Notes under the pieces: generated by a model
Database searches by the model: none
Seen by the model: the letters and a program-made list of their open reading frames with translations, nothing else
Told to the model about the DNA's origin: nothing
Assembly: GCF_003316845.1 (NCBI RefSeq)
Contig: NZ_QMIK01000001.1
Coordinates: forward strand, 1,515,696-1,579,695
Source of the DNA: Cognataquiflexum aquatile
GTDB lineage: Bacteria; Bacteroidota; Bacteroidia; Cytophagales; Cyclobacteriaceae
DNA: 64,000 nt
Direction of reading: 5' to 3'
Made by a program: the position numbers and the translations under genes
Part shown: positions 1-8,907 of the stretch, one piece after another
How the letters are laid out: each line of letters starts with the position of its first letter
Position numbering within the stretch: the first letter of the stretch is position 1

Positions 1-1
1 G

Positions 2-1021
2 GCAGCCATAGATAAGAAAATGATTGTCGCCATCGCTGCCAACCGTACCCGACAAGCGAAGGTTTATTCAGTCGATTTTGAGGAGGAATTCGCTTTCAAC
101 CTTGATTCTTTTGGTCCAAAAAAAGGTCATTGGGCGACTTACATCATAGGAGTCACAGCCCAATTGCAACAAGCCGGATACGCTGTTCAAGGATTTGATA
201 TGGTTTTTGGCGGGGATATTCCAGTGGGTGCAGGCCTTTCTTCTTCTGCGGCCTTTGAAGCCGCTGTTGGATTTGCATTGAACACTTTGTTTGGCTTTCA
301 TATTCCAAACCGCTCATTGATCCATTATGCACAAAAGGCAGAACATGTTTTTGCAGGTGTTCAATGCGGCATTATGGACCAGTTTGCCTCTGTGATGGGC
401 AAAAAAGGCCATGTCATCCGCTTGGATTGTAGGTCAATGGATTTCCAATATTTTCCTCTGAACTTGCCTAATCACAGCATTTTGCTGATTGATACCTGTG
501 TAAAGCATTCCTTGGCAGATTCTGCCTACAATAAAAGAAGACAGGAATGTCAGGAAGGTGTCCAAGCGGCCAAAAAAAATAATCCGGACATAAAATCTCT
601 ACGGGACATGGATTTGGCACTTTTGGATACTATCCAATCTGACATCAGCCCAACAGTTTTCAACAGGTGCAAATACATCATTGAAGAAAACAACAGGGTG
701 GTGGCAGCATCAGCATTATTAGACCAGAATAACTTAAAAGGTTTTGGAGAAAAAATGTATGCTTCCCACGAAGGTCTTTCCAAACTGTACGAGGTATCAT
801 GTCCTGAACTTGATTTTTTGGTTGATTTTACCAAGGAACAGGATTATGTCCTTGGCAGCCGCATGATGGGTGGAGGATTCGGTGGCTGCACCATCAATAT
901 TGTCGAAAAAGCAAAACTCAAAGCCCTCAAAGAAAGCATCCAACCTGCTTTTGAATCCAGATTTGGGGTTACTCCAAAGTTTTATGAAGTGAGTTTGGAG
1001 GATGGTACAGGTTTGTTATAA
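2..1021 (+). CDS. galK: Galactokinase, 5'-truncated by the window edge
   Basis: Cytosolic GHMP-family kinase that phosphorylates galactose at C1 in the Leloir pathway. The open frame runs to the first bases, and the residues before the first visible Met (AAIDKK) fit the family, so the true start lies outside the window. About 339 residues are visible; the N-terminal substrate-binding signature (GRVNLIGEHTDY type) is missing for that reason. Visible motifs are the GHMP ATP-binding loop PVGAGLSSSAA and the C-terminal glycine-rich motif RMMGGGFGGC. The next genes are a toxin-antitoxin pair and then minus-strand sugar genes, so no operon partner is visible downstream. Galactokinase is favoured over other GHMP kinases because both motifs match closely. 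Confidence 0.93.
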   Translation, partial: AAIDKKMIVAIAANRTRQAKVYSVDFEEEFAFNLDSFGPKKGHWATYIIGVTAQLQQAGYAVQGFDMVFGGDIPVGAGLSSSAAFEAAVGFALNTLFGFHIPNRSLIHYAQKAEHVFAGVQCGIMDQFASVMGKKGHVIRLDCRSMDFQYFPLNLPNHSILLIDTCVKHSLADSAYNKRRQECQEGVQAAKKNNPDIKSLRDMDLALLDTIQSDISPTVFNRCKYIIEENNRVVAASALLDQNNLKGFGEKMYASHEGLSKLYEVSCPELDFLVDFTKEQDYVLGSRMMGGGFGGCTINIVEKAKLKALKESIQPAFESRFGVTPKFYEVSLEDGTGLL

Positions 1022-1080
1022 TCTTTCTTTTTATCATTTATTGTTAATGTTAATTTCATCTATTTGTGATAAATTTAGGT

Positions 1081-1272
1081 ATGAAAGATCCTGTTTTAAA
1101 AAAATATCTGATTCAAATTGCCGAGCGATTGACGCCTGAATCAACACTGGAAGACGTTTACGAGCAACTTTCTTTACTTGCGGACATCGATGAATCCGAA
1201 TTGGAGGAAGAAAAGGGTGAAGTATTAAGTCATGAAGAAGTAACCAATAAATCACGGGAATGGCTAAAATAA
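1081..1272 (+). CDS. Putative antitoxin of a ParE/RelE-type toxin-antitoxin pair
   Basis: A 63-residue acidic protein. The ATG at 1081 is preferred over an in-frame GTG at 1066, which would add five residues. The C-terminus (GEVLSHEEV followed by REWL) resembles the tail of RelB/ParD-like antitoxins that wrap around their toxin. Its 3' end overlaps the downstream toxin start by 13 bases, the usual translational coupling of such modules. Antitoxin is inferred mainly from this coupling and the tail motif. No DNA-binding fold can be assigned by eye. Such proteins normally repress their own promoter, but no operator is recognisable here. Confidence 0.7.
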   Translation: MKDPVLKKYLIQIAERLTPESTLEDVYEQLSLLADIDESELEEEKGEVLSHEEVTNKSREWLK

Positions 1273-1565
1273 TCTGGACAAATAAAGCATTTGGTCAATT
1301 AGAAAGAGCCATTAATTATATCCGCAAAGAACAAGGCCTTTCATATGCTGAAATAGTCTTAAATAAAATATTAGAAAAAATAAGGCTCCTTGAATCTTCT
1401 CCTGAAATGGGGACATTGGAACCATTGTTATCCCATAAAAAAACTGAATATAGATTTTTAATTGTCTGGAGCTTTAAGGTCATTTATAGATTTTCAAAAG
1501 ACCAAATAACTATATCCAGAATTTTCCATACCTCGAGGAATCCTAGTAAATTGAAAGGAATTTGA
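1260..1565 (+). CDS. RelE/ParE-family toxin
   Basis: A 101-residue basic protein with the ParE/RelE layout: an N-terminal strand (MAKIIWTNKA), two helices (FGQLERAINYI, then SYAEIVLNKILEKIRLLES), a PEMG turn, and C-terminal strands with YRFLIV, KVIYRF and ISRIFHTSRNPSKL. The final IxRIxHxxRNP pattern is typical of ParE-like proteins in Bacteroidota. Members poison DNA gyrase or cleave mRNA at the ribosome; which applies here cannot be told. It overlaps the putative antitoxin by 13 bases. The pair stands alone between galK and a convergent glycosidase gene, which suits a mobile two-gene module. Confidence 0.82.
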   Translation: MAKIIWTNKAFGQLERAINYIRKEQGLSYAEIVLNKILEKIRLLESSPEMGTLEPLLSHKKTEYRFLIVWSFKVIYRFSKDQITISRIFHTSRNPSKLKGI

Positions 1566-1600
1566 CAATATATTAGTTTTATTTTTTATTTAGGTGTTAC

Positions 1601-2959
1601 TCACTCCACCACCAATACCCAATCCTGACCCTTTCCATTCGAAGGGGCTTTGATAGTATTTTTTCCTTTGACCAATTCAGTTCCTGAATAAGGAAAACTA
1701 ACACCTGTCCTCGGGTCGTACCAATTGGCTTTCAGAGTTCTATTTTTCATTTTAGAAAAATCTACTTCCACGCTTTTTCCGGTAGGAAAATAAACCATCG
1801 CATAAGATCCTTCTGGATCCCTTGTGGCTATGACAAAATGCTCATCATCTTCTTGCTTGCTAATCACCATGACATCATCAGGAATTCTTGTGAAATACGG
1901 TTTTGAAAGCATAAGATTTTTGAGATGCTTGACCTGATTGGCCATAGGGAGATCCAGAGAAACTTTCCATGGTCTCAATGGTGCATTGACCGGCTGTCGG
2001 TCCAAAGTAAACATCTGCCAGACGGCATGGCACCCATAGGTCTGTCCCGCCCCTCCTGCAAACACATTCCAATACATGATTCTTCTGATATCATCCGGGT
2101 TGCTATAGCCAAGCTCTTTGGCATTGAAGCAGTTGGGGTGTTCTTCGTAGAGCGGTTCACCGTCAAGAGTCGGTTTAGTGGGAAGGAGTCCGTAGTCGTG
2201 ACTGATGATTCGGTAGGTGGGTTGATTGGGGCAATGTCCCGTTTGTTGCATGTTGAAATCCAGCCAATCCTCTTGATGGAACCAAGTCGAAGAACCTGCC
2301 GGCCGGTTTGGCTGTGGATGAAAAGTCATCAAAATCGGATTGTCTTGATGGGCTGAAGCTTGGATTCCTTTTGCCATCTGATTCCAGACTTCCACATCAT
2401 CAGAGTCTTTTCGGGGATTGCGGTCGCCTCCCAAAACCCAAATCAGGTTTTTCTTTCCGGCGTACCTTGCTCCGATCCATTTTCCATAAGTGTAGGCATT
2501 CTCTTCATTGAATATTTCCGGACCCATTCCCCAACTGTCTTTATACAGCTTGTCACCCCAAGTAGGCAGAAGGGCTATATGGATTCCCTTTTGCGCAGCT
2601 AGATCAATGATATAATCCACATGCTCCCAATATTTTTCATTGAAGGCCAAAGGTGCAATCGAGCTAAAGGGCATTTCCCCGTAGGAATTTGGTGAATTTA
2701 ACCCATCCAATTCTGCCAAGGCTACGGCCTGAACAACATTGAATCCCTGAGATACCCTTGTATCAAGATAGTATTCAGCTTCTGCCCTATCAGTTCTATG
2801 AAACAATTCCCAGGCAGTATCCGCCATCCAAAAAAAAGGAGAGCCGTCAGATTGGGCCAAGAACCTCTTGTTTTCTGACAATTTGATTGGGCCATTGACC
2901 TGAGCAAAACCGGGAACCAGAGAACCCAAAAAGAAGAAAATAAATACCAACTTTTTCAT
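1601..2959 (-). CDS. Secreted glycoside hydrolase, GH140 (DUF4038) type
   Basis: A 452-residue protein with an N-terminal signal peptide ending near FAQ (residue 20), so probably periplasmic or surface-located. Residues about 25-350 form the DUF4038 apiosidase-like TIM barrel. Residues about 365-450 fit the small beta domain annotated in Pfam as a putative collagen-binding domain. By comparison with characterised GH140 apiosidases, Asp179 (in WVLGGDRN) and Glu268 (in LDGEPLYE) are the probable catalytic acids. Known members release apiose from rhamnogalacturonan II, but the family is broad and the substrate here is not proven. It lies 61 bases downstream of an MFS sugar transporter on the same strand, with a terminator between them. 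Confidence 0.85.
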   Translation of the reverse strand: MKKLVFIFFFLGSLVPGFAQVNGPIKLSENKRFLAQSDGSPFFWMADTAWELFHRTDRAEAEYYLDTRVSQGFNVVQAVALAELDGLNSPNSYGEMPFSSIAPLAFNEKYWEHVDYIIDLAAQKGIHIALLPTWGDKLYKDSWGMGPEIFNEENAYTYGKWIGARYAGKKNLIWVLGGDRNPRKDSDDVEVWNQMAKGIQASAHQDNPILMTFHPQPNRPAGSSTWFHQEDWLDFNMQQTGHCPNQPTYRIISHDYGLLPTKPTLDGEPLYEEHPNCFNAKELGYSNPDDIRRIMYWNVFAGGAGQTYGCHAVWQMFTLDRQPVNAPLRPWKVSLDLPMANQVKHLKNLMLSKPYFTRIPDDVMVISKQEDDEHFVIATRDPEGSYAMVYFPTGKSVEVDFSKMKNRTLKANWYDPRTGVSFPYSGTELVKGKNTIKAPSNGKGQDWVLVVE

Positions 2960-2983
2960 GATGGAATTTACAAAACAAAAGAC

Positions 2984-3013
2984 AAAAAAAAAGCAGCCCT
3001 TTCGGACTGCTTT
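2984..3013 (-). terminator. Rho-independent terminator after the MFS transporter
   Basis: Read on the minus strand: stem AAAGCAG / CTGCTTT with a ten-base loop, followed by an uninterrupted T run. It sits just past the stop codon of the MFS gene, so the downstream GH140 gene probably has its own promoter or is reached only by readthrough. Confidence 0.8.
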
Positions 3014-3020
3014 GAAGTTT

Positions 3021-4250
3021 TTAGTGTGCCGCAGCGCCTGCGGCTACTTTTGAGTTTTTCTGCCAAATAAAGAAGATCGTAAACAAGACGATCAATATTG
3101 CCGGGAACATCACCATTTTGAGCAAAGTTGCCTGACCTGCGGCCAATTCAAGTGCATCACCTGCCAAGCCCAAAGCGGTTTGATCTGCCCTTGACTCATC
3201 TATCCATCTACCGATGATAGGTTGGAAGATTGCGGTGGAGAACATACCCACACCACCGATAATTGACATACCCAAAGCTCCGCTCAACGGCACTCTTTGG
3301 GCAACAGCCCCAACCATGACAGGCCAGAAATAACAAACGCCTATGGCGAAAATTACCGCTGCAAAATAGGACATGGAACCTGTTACAGTGCTAAACATGT
3401 AGATACCTAAAGTTGCGAAAATAGCACCTCCAAGTAGCACGCCTGTCTGACCGAGCGACTTAACTACCGGTCCTGCGAAGAACCTGCCGACAGCCATAAT
3501 ACCGGTAGTCAATGCTAGGATAAGCATTCCGCTTGCGCCACTTGCGCTCATGACAACGTTTACCCACTGCTGTGGTCCAAATTCGGAAATCGCGGTAAGT
3601 GCCATACAGAAAAATAAGAAAATGAAGACCGGAGAGAACATTGCCTTCAAATTACTGGAAATGGACGTAACACCCTCCACAGTAGGCTTTGGAAATGCCT
3701 TTCCAAAAAACAGGAATGCATAGATCAAAGTAGGAATCATCAATACCCACATTTGCATTTGCCATCCCATTCCAAAATCTGTCATGAATTTGGAAATCAA
3801 ACTTCCCAAAACTATACCGCCGGGAAACCACATGTGGAATCTGTTAAGCATTTTATTCATTGTGATCCCAGAGTACATGTCGGCAATCATAGGATTACAG
3901 GCCGCTTCTGTACAGCCGTTACCAAAACCGATAAATAAGGTAGAAATCAAAAGCCCCGTGTAACCGCCTGCATAAATCGTCAAAACGATACCCAAAGTAT
4001 GGGCAACAAATGCGATTTGCATGATGATTTTGGGGCCGATGGTGTGGTAAAAAAGCCCGCCCAAGATCATGGAGATCGGAAAGCCCAGAAACCACATGGA
4101 GTTGATGAATCCGAGCTGTTCGGCAGTCAGGCCAAACTGGTCTCCCAACTGAGGCAAAATCCCCGCGCGGATGGCAAAGGTAAAAGCAGTCGTAATGAGG
4201 GCAAAGCAGCTCGCATTAAATAATGCTGTCTTGTTGATATTTTCGTTCAT
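3021..4250 (-). CDS. Major facilitator superfamily transporter, sugar-porter-like
   Basis: A 409-residue inner-membrane protein with about 12 hydrophobic helices in two six-helix halves and a long loop near residues 195-210. The layout resembles the FucP/YbjJ branch of MFS sugar and effector permeases (for example FNSMWFLGFPISMILGG and GNGCTEAACNPMIADMY). Substrate and direction cannot be read from sequence. Next to a glycosidase and galactokinase, uptake of a sugar released outside the cell is plausible but inferred. A 225-base gap upstream holds the probable promoter, with no recognisable operator. Confidence 0.8.
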   Translation of the reverse strand: MNENINKTALFNASCFALITTAFTFAIRAGILPQLGDQFGLTAEQLGFINSMWFLGFPISMILGGLFYHTIGPKIIMQIAFVAHTLGIVLTIYAGGYTGLLISTLFIGFGNGCTEAACNPMIADMYSGITMNKMLNRFHMWFPGGIVLGSLISKFMTDFGMGWQMQMWVLMIPTLIYAFLFFGKAFPKPTVEGVTSISSNLKAMFSPVFIFLFFCMALTAISEFGPQQWVNVVMSASGASGMLILALTTGIMAVGRFFAGPVVKSLGQTGVLLGGAIFATLGIYMFSTVTGSMSYFAAVIFAIGVCYFWPVMVGAVAQRVPLSGALGMSIIGGVGMFSTAIFQPIIGRWIDESRADQTALGLAGDALELAAGQATLLKMVMFPAILIVLFTIFFIWQKNSKVAAGAAAH

Positions 4251-4475
4251 ATTAATTGGGTTTAAAAGGTTTTAATTGACTTTTAAGTTTGGGTTGATTT
4301 TTAATTAAGACGGAAAATATAAAAAATATCAGGTATAGCGATGCCCTTTCATAAAAAAATATAGGAATAGGAAATTATACCCAAAAAATCTATTGAAAAT
4401 AGAATGATTGCAATTGTGTTATGGATGACGATGGGTTGAAAATCTCCTAAAGAAAGAATCTTAGATTTTCCTTTT

Positions 4476-7400
4476 CTAATCTACGACGGTTACCGAACTC
4501 CAAATGGACTTGGTAATATTTTCAACATTGTTTTTGTAAATAATCTTCACGGCGTAGGTACCTGTTTCAATGGTCTGCCCATTAAAATCCCCAAACCATT
4601 CGCAGAGTTCATTGCCGGCGGTTAGATTTTGTTTACTGCATTGGTAGACCAATTGTCCCCAATTATTATAAATCCACACCCCTATTTCATCTACCAATGG
4701 ATTGGAATAGACCCTAAATGGCCGTTGGGAATCCTTTGTGCTCATTCCCGTCGTATGGATAACCTGGGCCTTACATTCCACCAAAACCTCAAACGCCGTA
4801 CTGAATGTGCAACCATCAGAATTAGTGACTGTAAGGATATAATTCCCACTTTCGGTAGGTGAAAAAACAGCCTCTTCACTCATCAGGTTTCCATTCAAAA
4901 TCCATTCGTACTTTTGGAAATTACCCGGGTTGATGCCTTGATCGGAACCCAAAGAAGGGCAAATCAGGTACGTTTCCTCCACCTGAGGCCTGCTTTCATC
5001 CATACTTCTCATCACCATGAGGACATCTTTTCCTACAGTACAACCCAGTTTATTGAAAATTTCAACTTCATAAGTCCCTTCCTTTGAGACAACGATTTCT
5101 CTTTGGCCGTTAAAATTCTTAAGCCAAACCAAATTTCCGTTGAAATCCCTGTAATACCATTGGATTTTGGAAACCAATCTAAAATCTGCTTCAAGAGAAA
5201 CTGTGACATTTTCCCCTTCTGAACAAAACGGCGTGGCAGATAAATTTCCTTCTACTTCAATTATTGGCTTGATCACTTCAAACTCTTTGGAATTTGGTGC
5301 AGGACAAGGATAGCTGCCCTTTGGCCTTACTTCAAGTGCGAATACTCCGTATGTCTCCGGCGTCAGGAATTGCTCATTTCCAACAAGAACACCCAATTCA
5401 TTGTACCAAAAAATATCAACTTCCACGGCCGACTTACCAAACAGGTTGGCTTCAAAAATAAGTTTTCCATCACAGGTTTGTTCAGAAATTTGAGGCCCAA
5501 AGTTCACTGGCTCAGTTCTTTTTACTTGAATGGTCTTCGTGATTGTACACAAAACCATGTCTGCATCGGCACTTTCAGCGGTTAAGGTATATTTACCCTC
5601 CTGTGAAAAAATGACACTTTCCCCGGGACCAATCAAACTGATCTCTCCATTTGGATTTACCAATGTGAAATTTAAATCTAATTCCGTTTCTGGTACAAGT
5701 TGAAGAAAATCACAGATGATGATTTCCTCGGGAATCTGAAATGCTGCCATAGCAGTGGTTTCCACCACAGTGATGAGATTTCTTCCGATTTCACAGTTCA
5801 TCTCATTGAAAACCACCGCTTCATAGGTACCTGGATTTTGGACAGTAAATTCGGTCTTGTCCTCATGCTGATTCAAAACTGAAGAGTTGCCTGCAGGATC
5901 GATAAATAACCAAAAAATCTTCTTGACTTCAGCTAGATCAGTCGCAAGCTCAATCAAAGAAGAACTTCCTGGACAAAGTAAAGAAGCCTTTAGATTTACA
6001 TCGACAGACAAGACGGTGTTTTCAATGATAAAAGCTTTGGCCGGTGCCGGACAGGTTTCTGAGTTTTTGGGTTGAACATCAAGTTTAAATTCGCCAGATG
6101 AAATCGGAAACAATAACTCTTCTGTGCCGACCACTTCGTTTTTTTCATTGATCCACTTGATGTTGAATCTACTTGGATCCTCCCCAAATAAATTGGCTTT
6201 GTACTGTTTGTTGCCAAAACAATCCTTGGATATCAATTCAGGTTCAAATTGCACCTGTTTATTGACAGTGACGAATACGGAAGTCTCTTTCGGACAAAAT
6301 CCATTCTGTGAATCACTTTCCATGCCCAACAAAAAATACTCCCCTGATTGGTCCATTCTAAATGCTTCTCCTTTGTTCTTGGTGACTTTGGAACCGTCCG
6401 GATAAGTAAGCGTAAATTCCAGATTTTGATTAGTCGTTGGGGTGAAATCAAAGTATTCACATATCGTCAACCTTGCGGGTGCTGTAAAAACAACTTGTGC
6501 CTTGCTTTGTATTATCACTCTTTGAGTCGTGGGTAGTCTGCAACCCTGCCCATTGATAAGTTCGATATGGTAATTGCCCGCAGGGGCGGATATTGAAAAT
6601 TCCTGAACATTGGTAAGGACATTGGACTGAACAATTGTGCCGGAGGAAGTGAGGAGATTGAACCTTCCTGAAAAATTAGGCTGTAATAGTTTTACATTGA
6701 TCTTGCCATTTATTTTTCCATTTTCATCGCAGGTTTCATGTACAACTTCTTGTATGCTAAACTGTAGGTTTGACGGGACATTAACCAATGGAATAAGGGC
6801 ACCAAAGGTTTTGGAACAACTTCCTAAGGCAATTGAAACACCATACAACCCTGATTTTAAACCAGTAATTCTTATTTCATCTCCTTTTTTTACTTTTTCA
6901 TATCTGGCAATCACAATCCCGTCTTTTCTGAATCTTACAAGATCAATGTCTGTCTCAGCAACCAATAAAAACACTCCGTCATTTGCATTGCAATCTGTAG
7001 AACCTTGAACAAGACTCATATTAACTTCAGGAGACACATTTACCCTGTAAGGGATGGATTCAGTCAGTTTGCAATAGGCACTGTCTCTGTTGTCCACCTC
7101 AAAAATGATCAGGTAATTCCCGGGGCCATCCAAATTCCTAGAGCTCGTAAACTCCAGTTTGTTTCCCTCACTTAAGAAAACCTTCTCATCTTCATTTTCT
7201 TTTTGATAATACCATTTTCCAAAGTTTGATGATCCTGCTGATACGGTAACCAATGTACCACCATCACAAGCTTCGGGATTACTGATGGCTAATTTGTATT
7301 CTTTTGGCTTATACACGTAAGTGTTGATGGAAAAAGGACAAACTTCCAAACCAACTTCATTTATGGTAAAAAATTCAACCCTGTATTTATCAGGTGAATT

Positions 7401-7958
7401 TACCTGAATACTATTTCCGGTTCCGACTAACTTATCGGAACTGTCAAACCATTTGATTTGGAAAGAACTGAGGTTGGTTGTATTGGGGTTGAGCAGGGTC
7501 AATGTGGCCTTGCCATCATCGCAAAGGAGATAGGAATTCTCGATGACAAGGTCAGCTCCTTTATTGATGATAATTTTTTTTGTGCCAGAATATACTTCAT
7601 CCACCCCTCTTCGGATGGACAATTGGATATCAAATAACCCTTCTTCTGAAAATGTATGGCTGAAAGTCTGAAATCCACCTTCACGATCAACAAGGACACT
7701 GCCATCGGCTTTGATTATTTTCCATTTGAAAACATCAGTTGCCAAACCCCCACCAAAAAATTCCCCAATGATACTTCCATAATATAGGCAAAGCTCTTCC
7801 GGACCAATAATACCAAAATCGTTTATTAAACGAACAGCGTACCCTGCGTCAATTTCAGTTTTTGGATGGTATTCATTTTCCAAACCTATCGCCATTGATC
7901 TTTGACCAATACCAATAAGTATAAAGACGAGGGTGAGGTGAGAAAATAAACTTTTCAT
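4476..7958 (-). CDS. Giant secreted Ig/PKD-like repeat protein with T9SS type-B C-terminal domain
   Basis: A 1160-residue protein with a signal peptide (cleavage near residue 23) and a series of beta-sandwich modules with paired cysteines. The last about 85 residues have the gliding-motility/CHU_C pattern (VYSNPLVDEIGVWIYNNWG, then GDFNGQTIETGTYAVKI), a type-B sorting signal for T9SS export. A supermodule of about 240 residues is repeated: residues about 495-732 and 742-984 align along their whole length (ICEYF/ICDFL, NLFGED/NLFGKS, GTYEAVVFNEMNC/GTYEVEIFNKLGC). It is a paralogue of the 1831-residue protein at 8908-14403. Probable role is cell-surface adhesin or matrix protein; ligand unknown. 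Confidence 0.8.
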   Translation of the reverse strand: MKSLFSHLTLVFILIGIGQRSMAIGLENEYHPKTEIDAGYAVRLINDFGIIGPEELCLYYGSIIGEFFGGGLATDVFKWKIIKADGSVLVDREGGFQTFSHTFSEEGLFDIQLSIRRGVDEVYSGTKKIIINKGADLVIENSYLLCDDGKATLTLLNPNTTNLSSFQIKWFDSSDKLVGTGNSIQVNSPDKYRVEFFTINEVGLEVCPFSINTYVYKPKEYKLAISNPEACDGGTLVTVSAGSSNFGKWYYQKENEDEKVFLSEGNKLEFTSSRNLDGPGNYLIIFEVDNRDSAYCKLTESIPYRVNVSPEVNMSLVQGSTDCNANDGVFLLVAETDIDLVRFRKDGIVIARYEKVKKGDEIRITGLKSGLYGVSIALGSCSKTFGALIPLVNVPSNLQFSIQEVVHETCDENGKINGKINVKLLQPNFSGRFNLLTSSGTIVQSNVLTNVQEFSISAPAGNYHIELINGQGCRLPTTQRVIIQSKAQVVFTAPARLTICEYFDFTPTTNQNLEFTLTYPDGSKVTKNKGEAFRMDQSGEYFLLGMESDSQNGFCPKETSVFVTVNKQVQFEPELISKDCFGNKQYKANLFGEDPSRFNIKWINEKNEVVGTEELLFPISSGEFKLDVQPKNSETCPAPAKAFIIENTVLSVDVNLKASLLCPGSSSLIELATDLAEVKKIFWLFIDPAGNSSVLNQHEDKTEFTVQNPGTYEAVVFNEMNCEIGRNLITVVETTAMAAFQIPEEIIICDFLQLVPETELDLNFTLVNPNGEISLIGPGESVIFSQEGKYTLTAESADADMVLCTITKTIQVKRTEPVNFGPQISEQTCDGKLIFEANLFGKSAVEVDIFWYNELGVLVGNEQFLTPETYGVFALEVRPKGSYPCPAPNSKEFEVIKPIIEVEGNLSATPFCSEGENVTVSLEADFRLVSKIQWYYRDFNGNLVWLKNFNGQREIVVSKEGTYEVEIFNKLGCTVGKDVLMVMRSMDESRPQVEETYLICPSLGSDQGINPGNFQKYEWILNGNLMSEEAVFSPTESGNYILTVTNSDGCTFSTAFEVLVECKAQVIHTTGMSTKDSQRPFRVYSNPLVDEIGVWIYNNWGQLVYQCSKQNLTAGNELCEWFGDFNGQTIETGTYAVKIIYKNNVENITKSIWSSVTVVD

Positions 7959-8142
7959 TTGCGAGATAGGTAAAGAATCGTGAGAATCTTTATCCCAAAT
8001 CTATGCTTTTCTATAATTAGAAAAAAATTTATATGTATTTAAAATACATTTATTTTAGTATAAAAAACATTTATGGGTATTATTTAGGATTTTGGAGGGT
8101 AACAACATACCTAGCAAATGCAAAAAGCCCTGTCAAAACAAT

Positions 8143-8892
8143 TTACCTGACAAATCTCCAGATTCCACCCTCTTCTTCTCCTTTCCACTCATAGTTGCCT
8201 TCATTGAAAGTCTTCAACAATTCCGGATCGTTGATCCTGTTTTTGATGATATAATTTGTCATCATTCCGCGGGCTTTCTTGGCAAACAATCCTATTACTT
8301 CATACTTTCCGTTTCTGTATTCTTGAAAAATGGGGGTAATTACTCTCGTTTTCAAAGATTTAAGATCCACAGCTTTGAAATATTCTTGAGAAGCGAGGTT
8401 GATTATAGGTTCACCTTTTGCAGTCTCCTTGATGGCTTTTGCTATTCTTGTTCCCCAAAATTCATAAAGGTTTTTTCCTTTTCTATTTTCCAGCCTGATT
8501 CCCATCTCGAGACGGTATGGCTGAATGAGGTCCAAAGGTTTGAGCATCCCATATAATCCTGACAATATTCTCAGTCTCTCTTGGGCAAAATCAAAATCTT
8601 CCTGCGAATAATGTTCAACGTCCATCTGCATATATACGTCTCCTTTGAATGCCAACAGCGCCTGTTTTGAATTTTGGACTTCAAAGCTTTTCTGAAAATC
8701 CATAAATCGGTGCTTATTCAAGACAGCAAGGTTTTCGCTGATTCCCATTAGATCTTGGATATCTCCAATGGATTTTTTCTTCATGATCCTTACCAATTCA
8801 AATGTTTCCTTTTGAAAATCAGGCTGTGAATAAACGGGTAATTCCGATGTACTTAAATCAAGTGTTTTTGCAGGGGAAATAAGGGTAATCAT
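8143..8892 (-). CDS. yaaA: Peroxide stress protein YaaA (DUF328/UPF0246)
   Basis: A 249-residue cytosolic protein of the YaaA family, starting with the signature MITLISPAKTLD and carrying the conserved SGLYGMLKPLDLIQPYRLEMG and EYFKAVD blocks. In E. coli YaaA lowers free intracellular iron and so limits Fenton damage during peroxide stress, and it has a DNA-binding helix-hairpin-helix-like fold. Length is normal for the family. It starts 15 bases after the stop codon of the upstream 1831-residue surface protein and may be co-transcribed with it, although the functions look unrelated. A 184-base gap follows before the next giant protein. Confidence 0.92.
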   Translation of the reverse strand: MITLISPAKTLDLSTSELPVYSQPDFQKETFELVRIMKKKSIGDIQDLMGISENLAVLNKHRFMDFQKSFEVQNSKQALLAFKGDVYMQMDVEHYSQEDFDFAQERLRILSGLYGMLKPLDLIQPYRLEMGIRLENRKGKNLYEFWGTRIAKAIKETAKGEPIINLASQEYFKAVDLKSLKTRVITPIFQEYRNGKYEVIGLFAKKARGMMTNYIIKNRINDPELLKTFNEGNYEWKGEEEGGIWRFVR

Positions 8893-8907
8893 TCTCTAAA
8901 GTATCTT

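Noticed and set aside
1066..1078. TAAATTTAG as a promoter for the toxin-antitoxin pair
   Set aside because: It ends only two bases before the chosen ATG, so transcription would start inside the gene; the resemblance is probably chance.
4430..4470. Hairpin GAAAATCT / AGATTTTC as terminator of the 1160-residue protein gene
   Set aside because: The loop is long and there is no T run on the minus strand, so it is not called as a terminator.
8092..8556. Open frame antisense to yaaA
   Set aside because: A shadow of the strongly supported yaaA gene; no homology features or leader.
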